A stretch of DNA of 64,000 nt from positions 186,001 to 250,000 of the forward strand of contig JADJMV010000008.1 in assembly GCA_016709445.1 (NCBI GenBank), written 5' to 3'. Position 1 is the stretch's first letter. Every line of letters begins with the position of its first letter. Positions 44,695 to 54,900 of this stretch are shown here, piece by piece. The translations under genes were made by a program, and so were the position numbers. This DNA comes from Phycisphaerales bacterium. Its GTDB lineage: Bacteria; Planctomycetota; Phycisphaerae; Phycisphaerales; UBA1924. The notes under the pieces were generated by a model. That model was not told the DNA's origin. It saw nothing but the letters and a program-made list of their open reading frames with translations, and ran no database searches.

Positions 44695-45720
44695 ATGGAA
44701 GTTCTTGACCAAAGCGACATCGACGCACTGTTGGCAGCGGATGCCTCCCCAGCGGCCGAAGCCGACGACGGGAGCGTCGTCATATTCAGCCGCCACCGGC
44801 ACGATGAGGGGATCGAGGTCCGTCCCTACGACTTCAAGCGCCCAGAGCGTGTCAGCAAAGACCAGATGCGGGCGCTCCAGACGCTCCACGAGGCCTTCGC
44901 CCGGAACTTCGGCGCCGCCCTCTCGGGGTTCCTCCGCACCATCGTGGAGGTCCGGGTCGCCACGTGCGAGCAGATGACCTACTCGGAATTCATCTCCGGT
45001 CTACCCAACCCCACCAGCTTCAACCTGATCGAATCCACGGCCCTCGAGGGCCAGATGTGCATGGAAATCAGCCCGCTGATCATTTACCCGATCATCGACC
45101 GGCTGCTCGGCGGCACGAGCCAGGACCTCTTCATCCCCCAGCGTCCGATGACCCTGATCGAGACCCGCCTGATCGGCAACGTCACCAAGCGGGGCCTCTC
45201 CGCACTGGCCGAGGCCTGGGCCAGCGTCAAGGAGATGGAATTCACCATCGCCGCGACCGAAAGCAACCCGCAGCTCGTCCAGATCGTGCCGCCAAACGAG
45301 GTGGTCGTCGTGCTGGGCTTCGAACTCAAGACCAGCAGCCGTGCGGGCACCATGAACCTCTGCATCCCCTACAACGTCATCGAGCCGGTCGTGGAGGATC
45401 TGAGCGCCCAGAGCTGGTTCGCCGCCTCGAAGAGCCAGAAGTCCAAGACCGCCGAGGACCGGCTCGGGCGCGGGCTCCAGCGGGCATCGGTCACCGTCAC
45501 CGGCCTGCTCGCCCAGACGACAATCACGATGCGGGAGCTGGCCACCCTCGCCCCCGGAGACCTCATCACGACCGAAGCCTGCGCCTCCGACCCCATCGCC
45601 CTGTGCGTGGAAGGGGAGCGTAAGTTCATGGCGGAGGTCGGCCAGTTCAAGGGCCGGACCGCACTCCGGATCATCGGGGCCCATCCGGGAGGGCGGACCG
45701 GAGTCAAACCCGGGGATTGA
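44695..45720 (+). CDS. fliM: Flagellar motor switch protein FliM
   Basis: FliM forms the C-ring of the flagellar motor and binds phospho-CheY to switch rotation. From the ATG at 44695 the product is 341 residues, the normal family length, and starts with the CheY-binding motif MEVLDQSDIDALLAA. Then come the core landmarks EVRPYDFKRPERVSKDQMRA, SEFISGLPNPTSFNLI, LIETRLIGNVTKRGL, NEVVVVLGFEL and the C-terminal SpoA-like domain (LGRGLQRASVTVTGLLAQTT, then LAPGDLI). AGGG lies 6 bases before this ATG. The frame is also open from an ATG at 44530 with a strong GAGGAGG, which would add 55 Ser/Pro-rich residues. No other flagellar gene is in the window. Confidence 0.93.
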   Translation: MEVLDQSDIDALLAADASPAAEADDGSVVIFSRHRHDEGIEVRPYDFKRPERVSKDQMRALQTLHEAFARNFGAALSGFLRTIVEVRVATCEQMTYSEFISGLPNPTSFNLIESTALEGQMCMEISPLIIYPIIDRLLGGTSQDLFIPQRPMTLIETRLIGNVTKRGLSALAEAWASVKEMEFTIAATESNPQLVQIVPPNEVVVVLGFELKTSSRAGTMNLCIPYNVIEPVVEDLSAQSWFAASKSQKSKTAEDRLGRGLQRASVTVTGLLAQTTITMRELATLAPGDLITTEACASDPIALCVEGERKFMAEVGQFKGRTALRIIGAHPGGRTGVKPGD

Positions 45721-46074
45721 CCCCACACAGGCGGGAACGCTACAGTCAGGGGCAAGAAGCCGCGGCTGCGAACCGCCGCGGGGAAGGTGTTGGTGCATGA
45801 TGGAAGCAGAGCGCCATCATGGTGGCTGATCAGGCGAGCAGGATGCTGCTCGCGCCGGCGTCCCGCGCCCCCGAGGGGCCGGGATGGACGGAGGGACCCC
45901 GCATGCGTTAAGCGGGGGGTCCATCTCGTCCGGCGGTTGGGCTCCCAACCGCCCGCGGCAGGCCACCGGCGTCGGATCGCTTGTGGCCTTTGTGTTTTTG
46001 ACGGTTGGCGAGAATCGGTGCCCGGGAATGAAGCCGGGCGACATCTAGACAATCTGAAATCGGGAGAGTCGAAC
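45721..46074 (+). other. Structured leader region before nusA
   Basis: This 354-base gap has no gene but several hairpins: CCGCGG pairs at 45760-45781; a long stem around CCCCGC/GCGGGG at 45884-45930; a perfect 9-bp stem GGCGGTTGG/CCAACCGCC at 45932-45953; GGCCAC/GTGGCC at 45961-45988 followed by the T-rich TTTGTGTTTTT (45989-45999), which resembles an intrinsic terminator; and GCCCGG/CCGGGC at 46020-46038. A terminator just ahead of nusA suggests attenuation of this operon. I could not match it to a known riboswitch, SRP RNA or RNase P RNA. Confidence 0.45.
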
Positions 46075-47484
46075 GTGAACACCACCGAGATGATGAGGAT
46101 CCTGGACTCCATCGCGAGAGATCGGAATATCGAGAAGTCGTTGCTCATCTCCGACCTCGAGCAGGCGATGGTCTCCGCCGCCCGGCGATACTTCAACACA
46201 CTCGATGCCGAGGAGTTCACCTGCACCCTCGATCCGCTCAGCGGTCAGATGGCCCTGCAACGCCACGGCGAGCCACTCGAGATGCCCCCCGAGGCCTTCG
46301 GGCGCATCGCCGCCCAGACCTTCAAGCAGGTCATGATCCAGCGCTTCCGCGAGGACGAACGCAACAGCATCTTCGAGGAGTTCTCCAAGCGCGTCGGTGA
46401 GATCGTCGTCGGCGTCGCGCAGCGCTACGAGGGCGGGGCGCTCGTGGTCACCATCGACCGCGCCGAGGCCTTCATGCCTCGAAGCGAGCAGATCCCCGGC
46501 GAGCAGTTCCAGCCCGGCGACCGCGTCCGCTGCCTGCTCCTTGACGTCCGCGAGGTCGGCAGCCAGGTCAAGATCGTGCTCAGCCGGAGCCACCCCGACT
46601 TCATCAAGCGGCTCTTCGAGGTCGAGGTGCCCGAGGTCGCCGAGCGGATCATCGAGATCAAGGCCATGGCCCGCGAGGCCGGATACCGCACCAAAATCGC
46701 CGTCAGCTCGATCGACTCCAAGGTCGACGCCGTCGGTGCCTGCGTCGGCGTCCGCGGCAGCCGCATCAAGAACATCGTCGACGAGCTCAACGGTGAGAAG
46801 ATCGACATCGTGCGCTGGAACGAATCCAGCCAGATCCTCATCGCCAACGCGCTCAAGCCCGCCGAGGTCGCCGAGATCAGCCTCTGCTTCGAGCTCGGGC
46901 GGGCCACCGTCGTCGTCCGCGACGACCAGCTCAGCCTCGCGATCGGCAAGCGTGGCCAGAACGTCCGCCTCGCCGCCCGCCTCACCGGCTGGGACGTCGA
47001 CATCCTCACCCCCGAAGAATTCAACAAGGGCCTCGAGATCATGTCCGAGACGCTCCAGAGCGTCGAGGGCATCACCGAGGAGATGGTCGACCGGCTCGCC
47101 GCGCTCGGCATGGTCAGCGTCTTCGATATCGAGGAAGTCGGCATCGATGTCCTGATCTCCGAACTCGAGATCGAGCAGGACAAGGCCGACGTCATCCTCC
47201 GGGCCACGGCCGAACGGGCCAAGGTCGTCGCCGAGCAGCAGCAGAAGGACAAGGAAGAGGCCGAGGCCCGCCGACGCAGCGAAGAGGAGGCCGCCCGGAG
47301 ACTCCTCGACGGCGATCTCTCCGCGAGCGAGGGCAATGTCGACCCAGAGACCGCAGCCGCGGCCATCCTGGGCGCCGGCTCGCTCCCCCCGGCATCGCAC
47401 AAGCCCGACGGGGAGGAGACCCCCAAGGCCGATGCCGAGGCGCGGGCCGCGGACATCCTCGGTGGGGGCTCGGGTTCGGCGTAA
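46075..47484 (+). CDS. nusA: Transcription termination/antitermination factor NusA
   Basis: NusA binds RNA polymerase and nascent RNA to control pausing and termination. The 469-residue product starts at GTG 46075 (reading NTTEMMRILDSIARDRNIEK), which fits the family N-terminus and has GGGAG 8 bases upstream. Domain order is N-terminal domain, S1 (VGVAQRYEGGALVVTIDRAE), KH1 (DAVGACVGVRGSRIKNIVDE) and KH2 (SLAIGKRGQNVRLAARLTGW), then one helix-hairpin-helix-like region (VEGITEEMVDRLAALGMVSV) and a charged, coiled tail. Only one such C-terminal unit is seen, unlike the two acidic repeats of E. coli. The usual upstream neighbour rimP is missing; a structured leader stands in its place. infB follows 73 bases later. 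Confidence 0.97.
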   Translation: MNTTEMMRILDSIARDRNIEKSLLISDLEQAMVSAARRYFNTLDAEEFTCTLDPLSGQMALQRHGEPLEMPPEAFGRIAAQTFKQVMIQRFREDERNSIFEEFSKRVGEIVVGVAQRYEGGALVVTIDRAEAFMPRSEQIPGEQFQPGDRVRCLLLDVREVGSQVKIVLSRSHPDFIKRLFEVEVPEVAERIIEIKAMAREAGYRTKIAVSSIDSKVDAVGACVGVRGSRIKNIVDELNGEKIDIVRWNESSQILIANALKPAEVAEISLCFELGRATVVVRDDQLSLAIGKRGQNVRLAARLTGWDVDILTPEEFNKGLEIMSETLQSVEGITEEMVDRLAALGMVSVFDIEEVGIDVLISELEIEQDKADVILRATAERAKVVAEQQQKDKEEAEARRRSEEEAARRLLDGDLSASEGNVDPETAAAAILGAGSLPPASHKPDGEETPKADAEARAADILGGGSGSA

Positions 47485-47557
47485 AGCAAGTTCGCGGCGA
47501 CGCCCGGTGGCGCAGCGGCGTGTCCGGAGATGGTGGTTCTGACGAGCGGAGTTTGGA

Positions 47558-50356
47558 TTGGCTAAGAGAGTCTTTGAAATCGCGAAAGAGCTGAACGTGG
47601 CCTCCAAGGCGATCGTCGAGAAGTGCCGCGCCGAGGGCATCTCCGAGGACGCCATCAAGAACCACATGTCCACCGTGTCCGCCGGCCTGGAGGCGACCAT
47701 CCGGGAGTGGTTCAGCGAGGACACCTCGCAGCACACCGCCGTCGAGACCTCCCAAAAGGTCGACCTGGAAAAGGTCCGCGTCGCCAACAGACGCCGCGCC
47801 CGCGAGGGCGGTGCGCCCGAAGCCGATGACGGCGAGTCCGCCGTCGGCGTCGCGGCCCCGCCCGAGGAAGCCCCGCCCGAGCCGCCCGCCATCGTCGAGC
47901 CGCCCAAAGCCAGGCCGATCCCGATCCGGGCCAAGCCCCTCAGCCCCCCCGTGGTCGTCGAGCCGCCCCCGGCCGCCGAACCGGCCCCCGAAATCCCGGC
48001 GCCCGCCGAGCCCGAGACGGTCGAAGTCACCGCCGAGCCCGCCGCCCCGGCCGCCCCACCCGCCAGCCCGGCCCAGCCCGAGGTCTCGACCTCGACACCC
48101 CCCGGCGCCGCGCCGACCCCGGCGCCCATGAATGTCCCGGAGCGACCCAAGCACATCAAGCCGGCCGGGCCCCAACTCCAGGACCGCGCCCCCGTCCGCC
48201 TCAGCGGCCCCAAGGTGGTCCGGATCGAGGCGCCGGAGAACCTCGCCCCCCCACGCCCCGCCCGCAGCGACGGCGGCGCCGGCGGCTATGGCGGACGCCC
48301 CGCGGGCGACGGCGACGACCGGTCCAGAACCCCGCGACGCGGACCCACCGGAGCCCCCCCCGCCGGCGGCGCCGGCGCACCCAAGCGGCGCGAGGGCGCC
48401 GTCCCCTCGCGCCGACGCGGCGCCTCCGGCGAGGATTGGTCCGGGAGCAAGTTCACCGAGCAGGACCTCGCCGAGCGCGAGGCCCGCCTCCAACGCTCCG
48501 GCGGGTACCTCAAGATGCGCCGCCAGCAGGCCAAGCGCGCCACGCAGGGCGACCGCAACGCCGCCCCGGCCGTCGACGGCGGACGCGTCCGGATCGCCGC
48601 ACCCCTCACCATCAAGGACCTCTCCGCCGCCACAGGCGTCAAGGGCGCCGACATCGTCAAACGCCTCTTCATGCAGGGCGTGATGGCCAACATCAACTCC
48701 GGCATCGAGGCCGACAAGGCCCAGGAAATCATGCTCGACTGGGACATCGAGCTCGAAGTCGTGGAAGCCAAGAGCGCCGAGCAGCAGGTCAGCGAAGAAT
48801 CGGAGCAACGCGACGTGGTCGATCAGCGTCCCCGCGGCCCCGTTGTCACGATCATGGGTCACGTCGACCACGGCAAGACCTCGCTGCTCGACCGGATCCG
48901 CCAGACCAATGTCGCCTCCGGCGAGGCCGGCGGCATCACCCAGGCGACCAGCGCGTTCAAGGTCGCTGTGAGCGTCGGCAACGAGTCCAAGTACGTCGTG
49001 TTCGTCGACACCCCGGGCCACAAGGCCTTCACCGAGATGCGCTCCCGCGGAGCCACCATCACCGACATCGTCGTGCTGGTCGTCGCCGCCGACGACGGCG
49101 TCATGCCCCAGACGATCGAATCGATCACCCACGCCAAGGCCGCGGGCGTCCCGATCGTCGTCGCCCTCAACAAGGCCGACAAGCCCGAGGCGACGGACTC
49201 CAACATCCAACGCATCCTCGGCCAGCTCGCCGAGCACGGCCTCAACTGCACCGAATGGGGCGGAGACACCGAGGTCATCCGCACCAGCGCCACCACCGGC
49301 ATGGGCGTCCAGGACCTCCTCGACGTCCTTGATTACCAGGCCCAGCTCCTCGAACTCAAGGCCGACTTCGGCGGCCGCGCCCGCGGCACCGTCATCGAGT
49401 CCCGCGTCATCGAGGGTCGCGGCCCCGTGGCCAACATCCTCGTCCAGGAGGGCTGCCTCGCCGTCGGCGACTTCATCGTGGCCGGCCGGGCGTTCGGCCG
49501 CGTCCGAGACATCACCGACGACCGCGGCAACCGGCTCAAGGACGTCCTCCCCCCCTCGCCCGTGCAGGTCTCCGGGCTCGACGAGATCCCCGACGCCGGC
49601 GACCGCGTCTTCGTCGTCGACACCCTCAAGAAGGCCCAGCAGGCCGCCGAGCAGCGCCGCCAGCGTGACCGCGAGCAGCAGCTCGCCCAGCCCAAGGTCA
49701 CGCTCAGCTCGCTGTTCAGCCAGATGTCCGAGAGCGAGGTCAAGGAGATCCTGATCGTCCTCAAGGCCGATGTCCAGGGCTCGGTCGACGTGCTCAAGCA
49801 CGAGATCGAGAGCGTCTCGACCGACGAGGTCAAGGTCCGCGTGCTCTCCTCCGCCGTCGGCGGCATCACCGAGAGCGATGTCCTGCTCGCCGAGGCCTCC
49901 AGCGCCATCATCGTCGGCTTCAACGTCATCCCCTCGGGCAAGGCACGCTCCCAGGCCGACGCCAAGAACGTCGAGATCCGAACCTACGACGTCATCTACC
50001 ACATCACCGAAGACGTCAAGAAGGCCGCGGAAGGCCTGCTCGAACCCGAGCTCCGCCAGGAGATCCTGGGTCACGCCGATGTCCGGCAGGTCTTCAAGAT
50101 CACCCGCGTCGGCGCGATCGCGGGCTGCTACGTCACCGACGGCCACATCGAGCGCGACGCGCTCATCCGCGTCACCCGCGGCGACATCGTCATCGAGAAC
50201 GACCGGAAGCTCTCGCAGCTCAAGCGATTCAAGGACGACCAGAAAGACGTGCGTGCCGGCATGGAGTGCGGCATGAAGATCGACGGATACGACGATATCA
50301 AGGAGGGCGACGTGCTCGAGTGCTACAAGAACATCCAGGTCAAGCGGGTGCTCTAG
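47558..50356 (+). CDS. infB: Translation initiation factor IF-2
   Basis: This 932-residue GTPase brings initiator tRNA to the ribosome. It begins at TTG 47558 (AKRVFEIAKELNVASKAIVE) with GGAG 6 bases upstream; no ATG fits the family N-terminus. Residues about 90-330 are a Pro/Ala/Arg-rich linker of low complexity. The GTPase domain has G1 GHVDHGKT at 434-441, the switch region SGEAGGITQATSAF (most IF-2 have QHIGAY after GGITQ), G3 DTPGHKAF and G4 NKADKP. Domains II-IV follow (IVLKADVQGSVDVLKHEIE), ending in KNIQVKRVL. It is part of the operon nusA-infB-DUF503-rbfA. Confidence 0.98.
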   Translation: MAKRVFEIAKELNVASKAIVEKCRAEGISEDAIKNHMSTVSAGLEATIREWFSEDTSQHTAVETSQKVDLEKVRVANRRRAREGGAPEADDGESAVGVAAPPEEAPPEPPAIVEPPKARPIPIRAKPLSPPVVVEPPPAAEPAPEIPAPAEPETVEVTAEPAAPAAPPASPAQPEVSTSTPPGAAPTPAPMNVPERPKHIKPAGPQLQDRAPVRLSGPKVVRIEAPENLAPPRPARSDGGAGGYGGRPAGDGDDRSRTPRRGPTGAPPAGGAGAPKRREGAVPSRRRGASGEDWSGSKFTEQDLAEREARLQRSGGYLKMRRQQAKRATQGDRNAAPAVDGGRVRIAAPLTIKDLSAATGVKGADIVKRLFMQGVMANINSGIEADKAQEIMLDWDIELEVVEAKSAEQQVSEESEQRDVVDQRPRGPVVTIMGHVDHGKTSLLDRIRQTNVASGEAGGITQATSAFKVAVSVGNESKYVVFVDTPGHKAFTEMRSRGATITDIVVLVVAADDGVMPQTIESITHAKAAGVPIVVALNKADKPEATDSNIQRILGQLAEHGLNCTEWGGDTEVIRTSATTGMGVQDLLDVLDYQAQLLELKADFGGRARGTVIESRVIEGRGPVANILVQEGCLAVGDFIVAGRAFGRVRDITDDRGNRLKDVLPPSPVQVSGLDEIPDAGDRVFVVDTLKKAQQAAEQRRQRDREQQLAQPKVTLSSLFSQMSESEVKEILIVLKADVQGSVDVLKHEIESVSTDEVKVRVLSSAVGGITESDVLLAEASSAIIVGFNVIPSGKARSQADAKNVEIRTYDVIYHITEDVKKAAEGLLEPELRQEILGHADVRQVFKITRVGAIAGCYVTDGHIERDALIRVTRGDIVIENDRKLSQLKRFKDDQKDVRAGMECGMKIDGYDDIKEGDVLECYKNIQVKRVL

Positions 50357-50380
50357 CCCCGGCACGGCGGGTCAGACGAC

Positions 50381-50764
50381 ATGGTCATCGGCGTGCTGCA
50401 GGTCGAGCTCCTTGTGCCCCACGCCGCCTCGCTCAAGGACAAGCGGAGCGTGGTGCGGTCGCTCAAGGACCGTCTCCACCGGGAACACCAGGTCTCGGTC
50501 GCCGAGGTCGCGGCCCAGGACGACATGCAGCTCGCCGTCCTCGGCATCGCCCTGGTCGCTGGCGACGGCCGACGCGTCGGCGAGGTCCTCGACCAGATCC
50601 TCGCCAAGCTCCGCGCCCTCCGCGACGCCGAACTCGGCGCCACCAGACGCCAATTGCTCCAGGGGCAGACGCCCGACGACCCCGACAGCCAGGACACCAC
50701 CGACGCCGATGTTGCCGACGAACTCTTTGCCCGCATGAATGACCAGGGGGAGGACAGGCCTTGA
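50381..50764 (+). CDS. DUF503 (YlxP-like) protein
   Basis: This 127-residue protein matches the DUF503/YlxP family, whose gene commonly lies between infB and rbfA. The N-terminal landmark is VIGVLQVELLVPHAASLKDK followed by RSVVRSLKDRL, a ferredoxin-like fold. The second half (VGEVLDQILAKLRAL) is the usual C-terminal helix, and the Asp-rich tail is variable. The function is not well established; the genomic place suggests ribosome biogenesis. The ATG at 50381 follows infB by 24 bases, and its stop overlaps the TTG start of rbfA (TTGA). Confidence 0.9.
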   Translation: MVIGVLQVELLVPHAASLKDKRSVVRSLKDRLHREHQVSVAEVAAQDDMQLAVLGIALVAGDGRRVGEVLDQILAKLRALRDAELGATRRQLLQGQTPDDPDSQDTTDADVADELFARMNDQGEDRP

Positions 50765-51147
50765 GCCGACGGACCGAGAAGATCAGCGCCGCTGTACGAC
50801 GCGCCCTGCAAGAGGTGCTCGCCCGAGGCCTCTCCGATCCGCGCGTGCGCGGGCTCATCACCATCACCGGAGTACGCGTCACCGAAGACCTCACCGTCGC
50901 CAAGGTCTCGGTCTCCGTGCTCCCCGCCGACCAACAAGAGCTCACGCTCCACGGGCTCCGCGCCGCCGCCGGCTTTCTCCGAAAGCAGATCCGCCCCGCC
51001 ATCCCCATGCGACGCACACCCCTGATCGAGTTCCGACTCGACGAATCCATCAAACGCGAGGCCGCGGTGCTCGGGGCCCTCGAGGCCGTCCGCCGCGAAC
51101 GCGAGGCCGCCGGACATCCCGCCGAAGAAGCGGAGCCGGCCTCATGA
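50761..51147 (+). CDS. rbfA: 30S ribosome-binding factor RbfA
   Basis: RbfA is a KH-fold factor needed for late maturation of the 16S rRNA 5' end and for cold adaptation. The 128-residue product shows RRTEKISAAVRRALQEVLAR, DPRVRGLITITGVRVTEDLT, AKVSVSVLP and LRKQIRPAIPMRRTPLIEFR with LDESIKR, all family blocks. It starts at TTG 50761, overlapping the DUF503 stop, with GGAGG 7 bases upstream. Its stop overlaps the next ATG as ATGA, so the following gene is translationally coupled. Confidence 0.95.
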   Translation: MSRRTEKISAAVRRALQEVLARGLSDPRVRGLITITGVRVTEDLTVAKVSVSVLPADQQELTLHGLRAAAGFLRKQIRPAIPMRRTPLIEFRLDESIKREAAVLGALEAVRREREAAGHPAEEAEPAS

Positions 51148-51920
51148 CCGGCCAGGATGCTGCACAGGCTCTCCGCACGCTCGTCGCCGACCTCGAACGG
51201 AAGCTCACGCCCGCCGCCCCCACCCCGGCGCCCCCGCCCGAAGGCGTGGCCCCACTCATCCACCTCCTCCTCTATTCCTTCATGCTCTGGGAGTCCTGCC
51301 CCGCCGAGGCCGAGCCCGCCCTCGGGCGGCTCTACGCCGCGATCATCGATCCGAATGAACTCCGCGTGGCCCTCCCCGAAGAGATCGCCGGCTGGCTCGC
51401 CAGGCGCGACAACGCCGCCCTCGATCTGGCCGCGCGATTGCGCGCCGTCCTGAACGACATCTACCGCCGGGAGCACCTCGTCTCCATCGACCGGCTCGCC
51501 TCCACCTCCAAACGAGAAGCCCGCGAATACCTCGACTCCCTCGAGGGAATGCCCGCCTACGTCGCCGCCCGCGTCACGCTCCTCGGCTTCGGAGGCCACG
51601 CCGTCGCTACCGACGCCGCCCTGATCCTCCGCCTCGCCTCCGCAGGCGCAGTGGAGAACGGCTCCTCAACCCAGGACACCGAGCGGTGGCTCGAACGACA
51701 GATCCGCGCCAGCGACGCCGAACGCACCAACCTGCTCTTCGACGCCTGGCGTGACGTCCCCGCCGCAAAGCCCGCCAAGGCGCCCGCCCCCCGCGCCAAA
51801 TCTTCGCGCTCGGAAGCCGCCCCCAAGGCGACCGAACGGCGCAAGCCCCAGAAGAGTGCGGGCCCCGCCCCACGCTCCGGGGCCCGCAAGACCTCGCGCC
51901 GCCCCAAAAAGGACTCCTGA
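51144..51920 (+). CDS. HhH-GPD-like (endonuclease III fold) protein, probably non-catalytic
   Basis: This 258-residue protein is only tentatively placed. Residues about 35-195 resemble the HhH-GPD fold of endonuclease III: an N-terminal helix bundle (APLIHLLLYSFMLWESCPAE), then a stretch where Nth has its hairpin and catalytic Lys (LEGMPAYVAARVTLLGFGGH) and TDAALILRL where Nth has its catalytic Asp. The Lys is absent (PAYVAAR instead of PGVGRKT) while the Asp is retained, so glycosylase/lyase activity is doubtful. No Fe-S cysteine cluster is seen. The C-terminal 60 residues are a very basic Lys/Ala/Pro tail that could bind nucleic acid. It overlaps rbfA (ATGA) and the next gene (TGATG), so a role linked to ribosomes is possible. 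Confidence 0.6.
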   Translation: MTGQDAAQALRTLVADLERKLTPAAPTPAPPPEGVAPLIHLLLYSFMLWESCPAEAEPALGRLYAAIIDPNELRVALPEEIAGWLARRDNAALDLAARLRAVLNDIYRREHLVSIDRLASTSKREAREYLDSLEGMPAYVAARVTLLGFGGHAVATDAALILRLASAGAVENGSSTQDTERWLERQIRASDAERTNLLFDAWRDVPAAKPAKAPAPRAKSSRSEAAPKATERRKPQKSAGPAPRSGARKTSRRPKKDS

Positions 51921-54900
51921 TGCCCGGCCTCATCACCTGCACCGCGGCCCTCGTGCTCGCCCTCGCGAGCCCGAACCAGACGGACCGGCCCGACCCCCAT
52001 CAGCCCGAAACGCTCCCCTCCCAGCCCACCGACTGGCAGGGCGATGCCTACCGGGCGCTGCAAGCCCTCGACGCCTCCGACAAGCCCCAAAGCGCCTCAA
52101 CACCCGCCGCCCTGCCGGGGCTCGATCTCACCCAACTCGCGGCGATCCCCGCCGATGCCCCCCAGCGAGCCGACGCCGACCTCCCCCTCCAGGACGCGTT
52201 GGCCCGATGCCGCATCGACCGCCCCGCCCCATCGCCCGCCCCCAAGCCCAGCAGCGGAGTCGTCGTTCGAGCCCAGCGTCTCTACGCCTCCGGCCTCTCC
52301 CGAATGCTCGACAACGACTTCCCAGGCGCCGCCCGCGACCTGACCAACGCCGCTCGGCTCGACCCCTCCGCCATCGCGCCCTGGCTCCGGCTCGCAGAAG
52401 TCCAGGACGCCATGGGCCAGCCGGGCGCCGCCATGCTCGCCTACCGGAAGGCCGCCGACCTTGGCGCAGACGATCCCGTCGCCCTCGGAGAACTCGGTCT
52501 CCAGGCCGCACGCAGCGGCCAGCAGGCCGACGCCGCCGACTTTCTCTCCCGGTGCCTCGCCGCCTCGCCCGAAACCGCCGACCCCCTCCTCCGCAACGTG
52601 GTGATGGGCGCCATCGCCGCCCCGCTCCGCCAAGCCGGATACATCCGCGCATCGATCGAGGCGCTGCGCCAGGCGTTCGACCTCCCCTCGCGGCTCGTGG
52701 CCCCGACCAGCTTCGGCGATGAAGCAAACGACCTGGTGCGCAGGTCCAGCGACCTCTGGCGCGACATGGGAGACGCCGCCTGCAGACTCGGTGAAGACGG
52801 CCTCGCCGCAGAGTGCTACTCCCGCGCCGCGCAGCTGCCCTCCCTCGACCCCTCCGCCATCCTCGCACGCCGGGCCTACGTGCTCATGCGATCCGGCCGC
52901 GCCGCGGCCGCCGCCCTGCTCGTCCTCGACGACATCGCCGCCCGCAATGGCCGCGCCGATGCACGCCACATCGGCCTGCTCGCGGGACTGCGGGCCGACC
53001 CCACCATCGCCCCGCTCGCGATCCGCGCGTTGAACGAACTCGCCGCCTCACTGCCCCGCCCGCCCGCACCCACCACCGCCTCGGCCATCGCGCGGGCCCA
53101 AGCCGCCGCAGCGCCCGACGAACAGGCCCGCCAGATCCTGCTCGCCCAACTCGCCGATCGCCCGCGAGACCGCGAAGTCCTCGCCACGCTGATGGGCCGC
53201 CTCCCCAGCGATGCCGAGCGGGTCACCACCGCGCTCCAGGCCGTCGATCAGTCGCCCGACGCTGGCGCCGAGATCGCCTCCGTCCTCGCAGGCTGGCACG
53301 CCGACCCCGCATCGCTCCTCCAGTCCCTCCCGCAGAGCCCCGCCGGCCGCCTCCTCCGCGACTGGATCCGCATCGGCTGGAGCCGTCAGGCGGAGGTCGT
53401 GGCCACCGAATCCCCGAGCCTGCTTGCGCCGGGCGCCGAACCCGTCTCGGAGGCCGAGTTCGGCGTCGTCGGCGTCGCCGCCGCCCTGGCCGGCCGGTGG
53501 GATATCGCCGACCAGATCCTCGAACGCCTGCCCCAGAGCGGCCTGGCCAGAGCGGAAGTCCTGCGCGCGGCGCAGCGGTACCCCGAAGCCCTCCGCAGCC
53601 TCGAACCCCTCCTGGGGCCCGACGCCTCCATCGCCGCCATGCTCCGAGGCTCCGAGCTGGCCCTCGGCGCCGCGCAGGTCGACCGGTCCGAGGAGTTGCT
53701 CCGCCGCGTGCTCGCGATCGACCCCTACGAGGAATCCGCATACGAAGGGCTGCTCGCCGTCAACCAGGGTCGGGGCGACGAACGCGGCGCGGGGGAGGTC
53801 GCCAGACAACTCCGCGCCCGGGTGCCCTCCAGCCATCTGCTCCGGTGGATCAACGCCCAGGAACTCGCCCAACGAGGCCAGCTCGGCGACGCCGAGCAGA
53901 CCCTCCACGATCTGGTCGAGGACGCCCCGGAGAACGCGAACGCGTTCGGCCTGCTCACCCAGATCTGGCAGCAGAGGGCCCGCTCCGGCGCAACCGATGC
54001 AATCGACGCCGCTCTCTCCTGGATCGATCATCTCCAATCCGCGCGCCCCGCCTCGCCCGATGCAACCGCCGCCCGCGCGCGGCTCCTCGCGATGCGTGGC
54101 CAAGCCGACGAGGCCATCAAGCTGCTCGAATCCGAAGCCGCACGCCGGCCCGCACCAGCAATCTCCCGCGCCCTCGAGGAAGTGCTCCGGGCCTCGGGCC
54201 AGCAAGACCGCGCCGATGCCCTGGCCCTCGCCCGCCTCGATGCCGCCGGTCACGGGATCGACTCCAGCCTCGAGCGAGCCGAATTGGACGGCCGCCAGGG
54301 GCGCCTCCGCGACGCCGTGGCCGATCTCCATGCCGCGATGCCCGATCGCTCCATCCTCACGGCGCCGCAGAAGGCCCAACTCCTCGCCGTGCTCTCCGCC
54401 GCCGCCACGAGAGCCTCCGAGGCCAACGACGCCATCGACCCGCTGCTCGCCCTGATCGACGAGGTCGGAGCGCACGAGATCGAACTGCCCTGGCAGATCC
54501 TCTTCTCGAAGTGGACCCTGCTCAGCCGCCGACAGGCGACGGGCGACGATCAGGTCGCCCTCGCCGCCCAGGCATTCGTCGACGCGATCCCCTCGCTCGA
54601 GGTCGCCAAGTCGCTCATGCGGCCCGCCCCCAACCAGCGCCACACTCCCACCGACACGCTGGAAGAAGCCAAGGCAGAAATCGCCTACGAGGTCGCCAAC
54701 TCGCTCTACAACGACGGCCGCGAAAACGCCTCGCTCGTCCTCTTCGCCCAGGCCCTGCGCCTCAACCCAGACCACACCTGGGCCGCCAACGATCTCGGAT
54801 ACTTCCTCCTCGAGCGCGGCGAGCGGCTCGACGAGGCCGCCCGCCTCCTCGAGCGGGCCTACGCCGCCGCCCCGGGCGAGGCCAACATCGCCGACTCGCT

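Noticed and set aside
45721..46074. SRP RNA, RNase P RNA or a cobalamin riboswitch before nusA
   Set aside because: Conserved cores of these RNAs (for example the SRP GGAAG/AGCAG tetraloop region in proper context) could not be matched.
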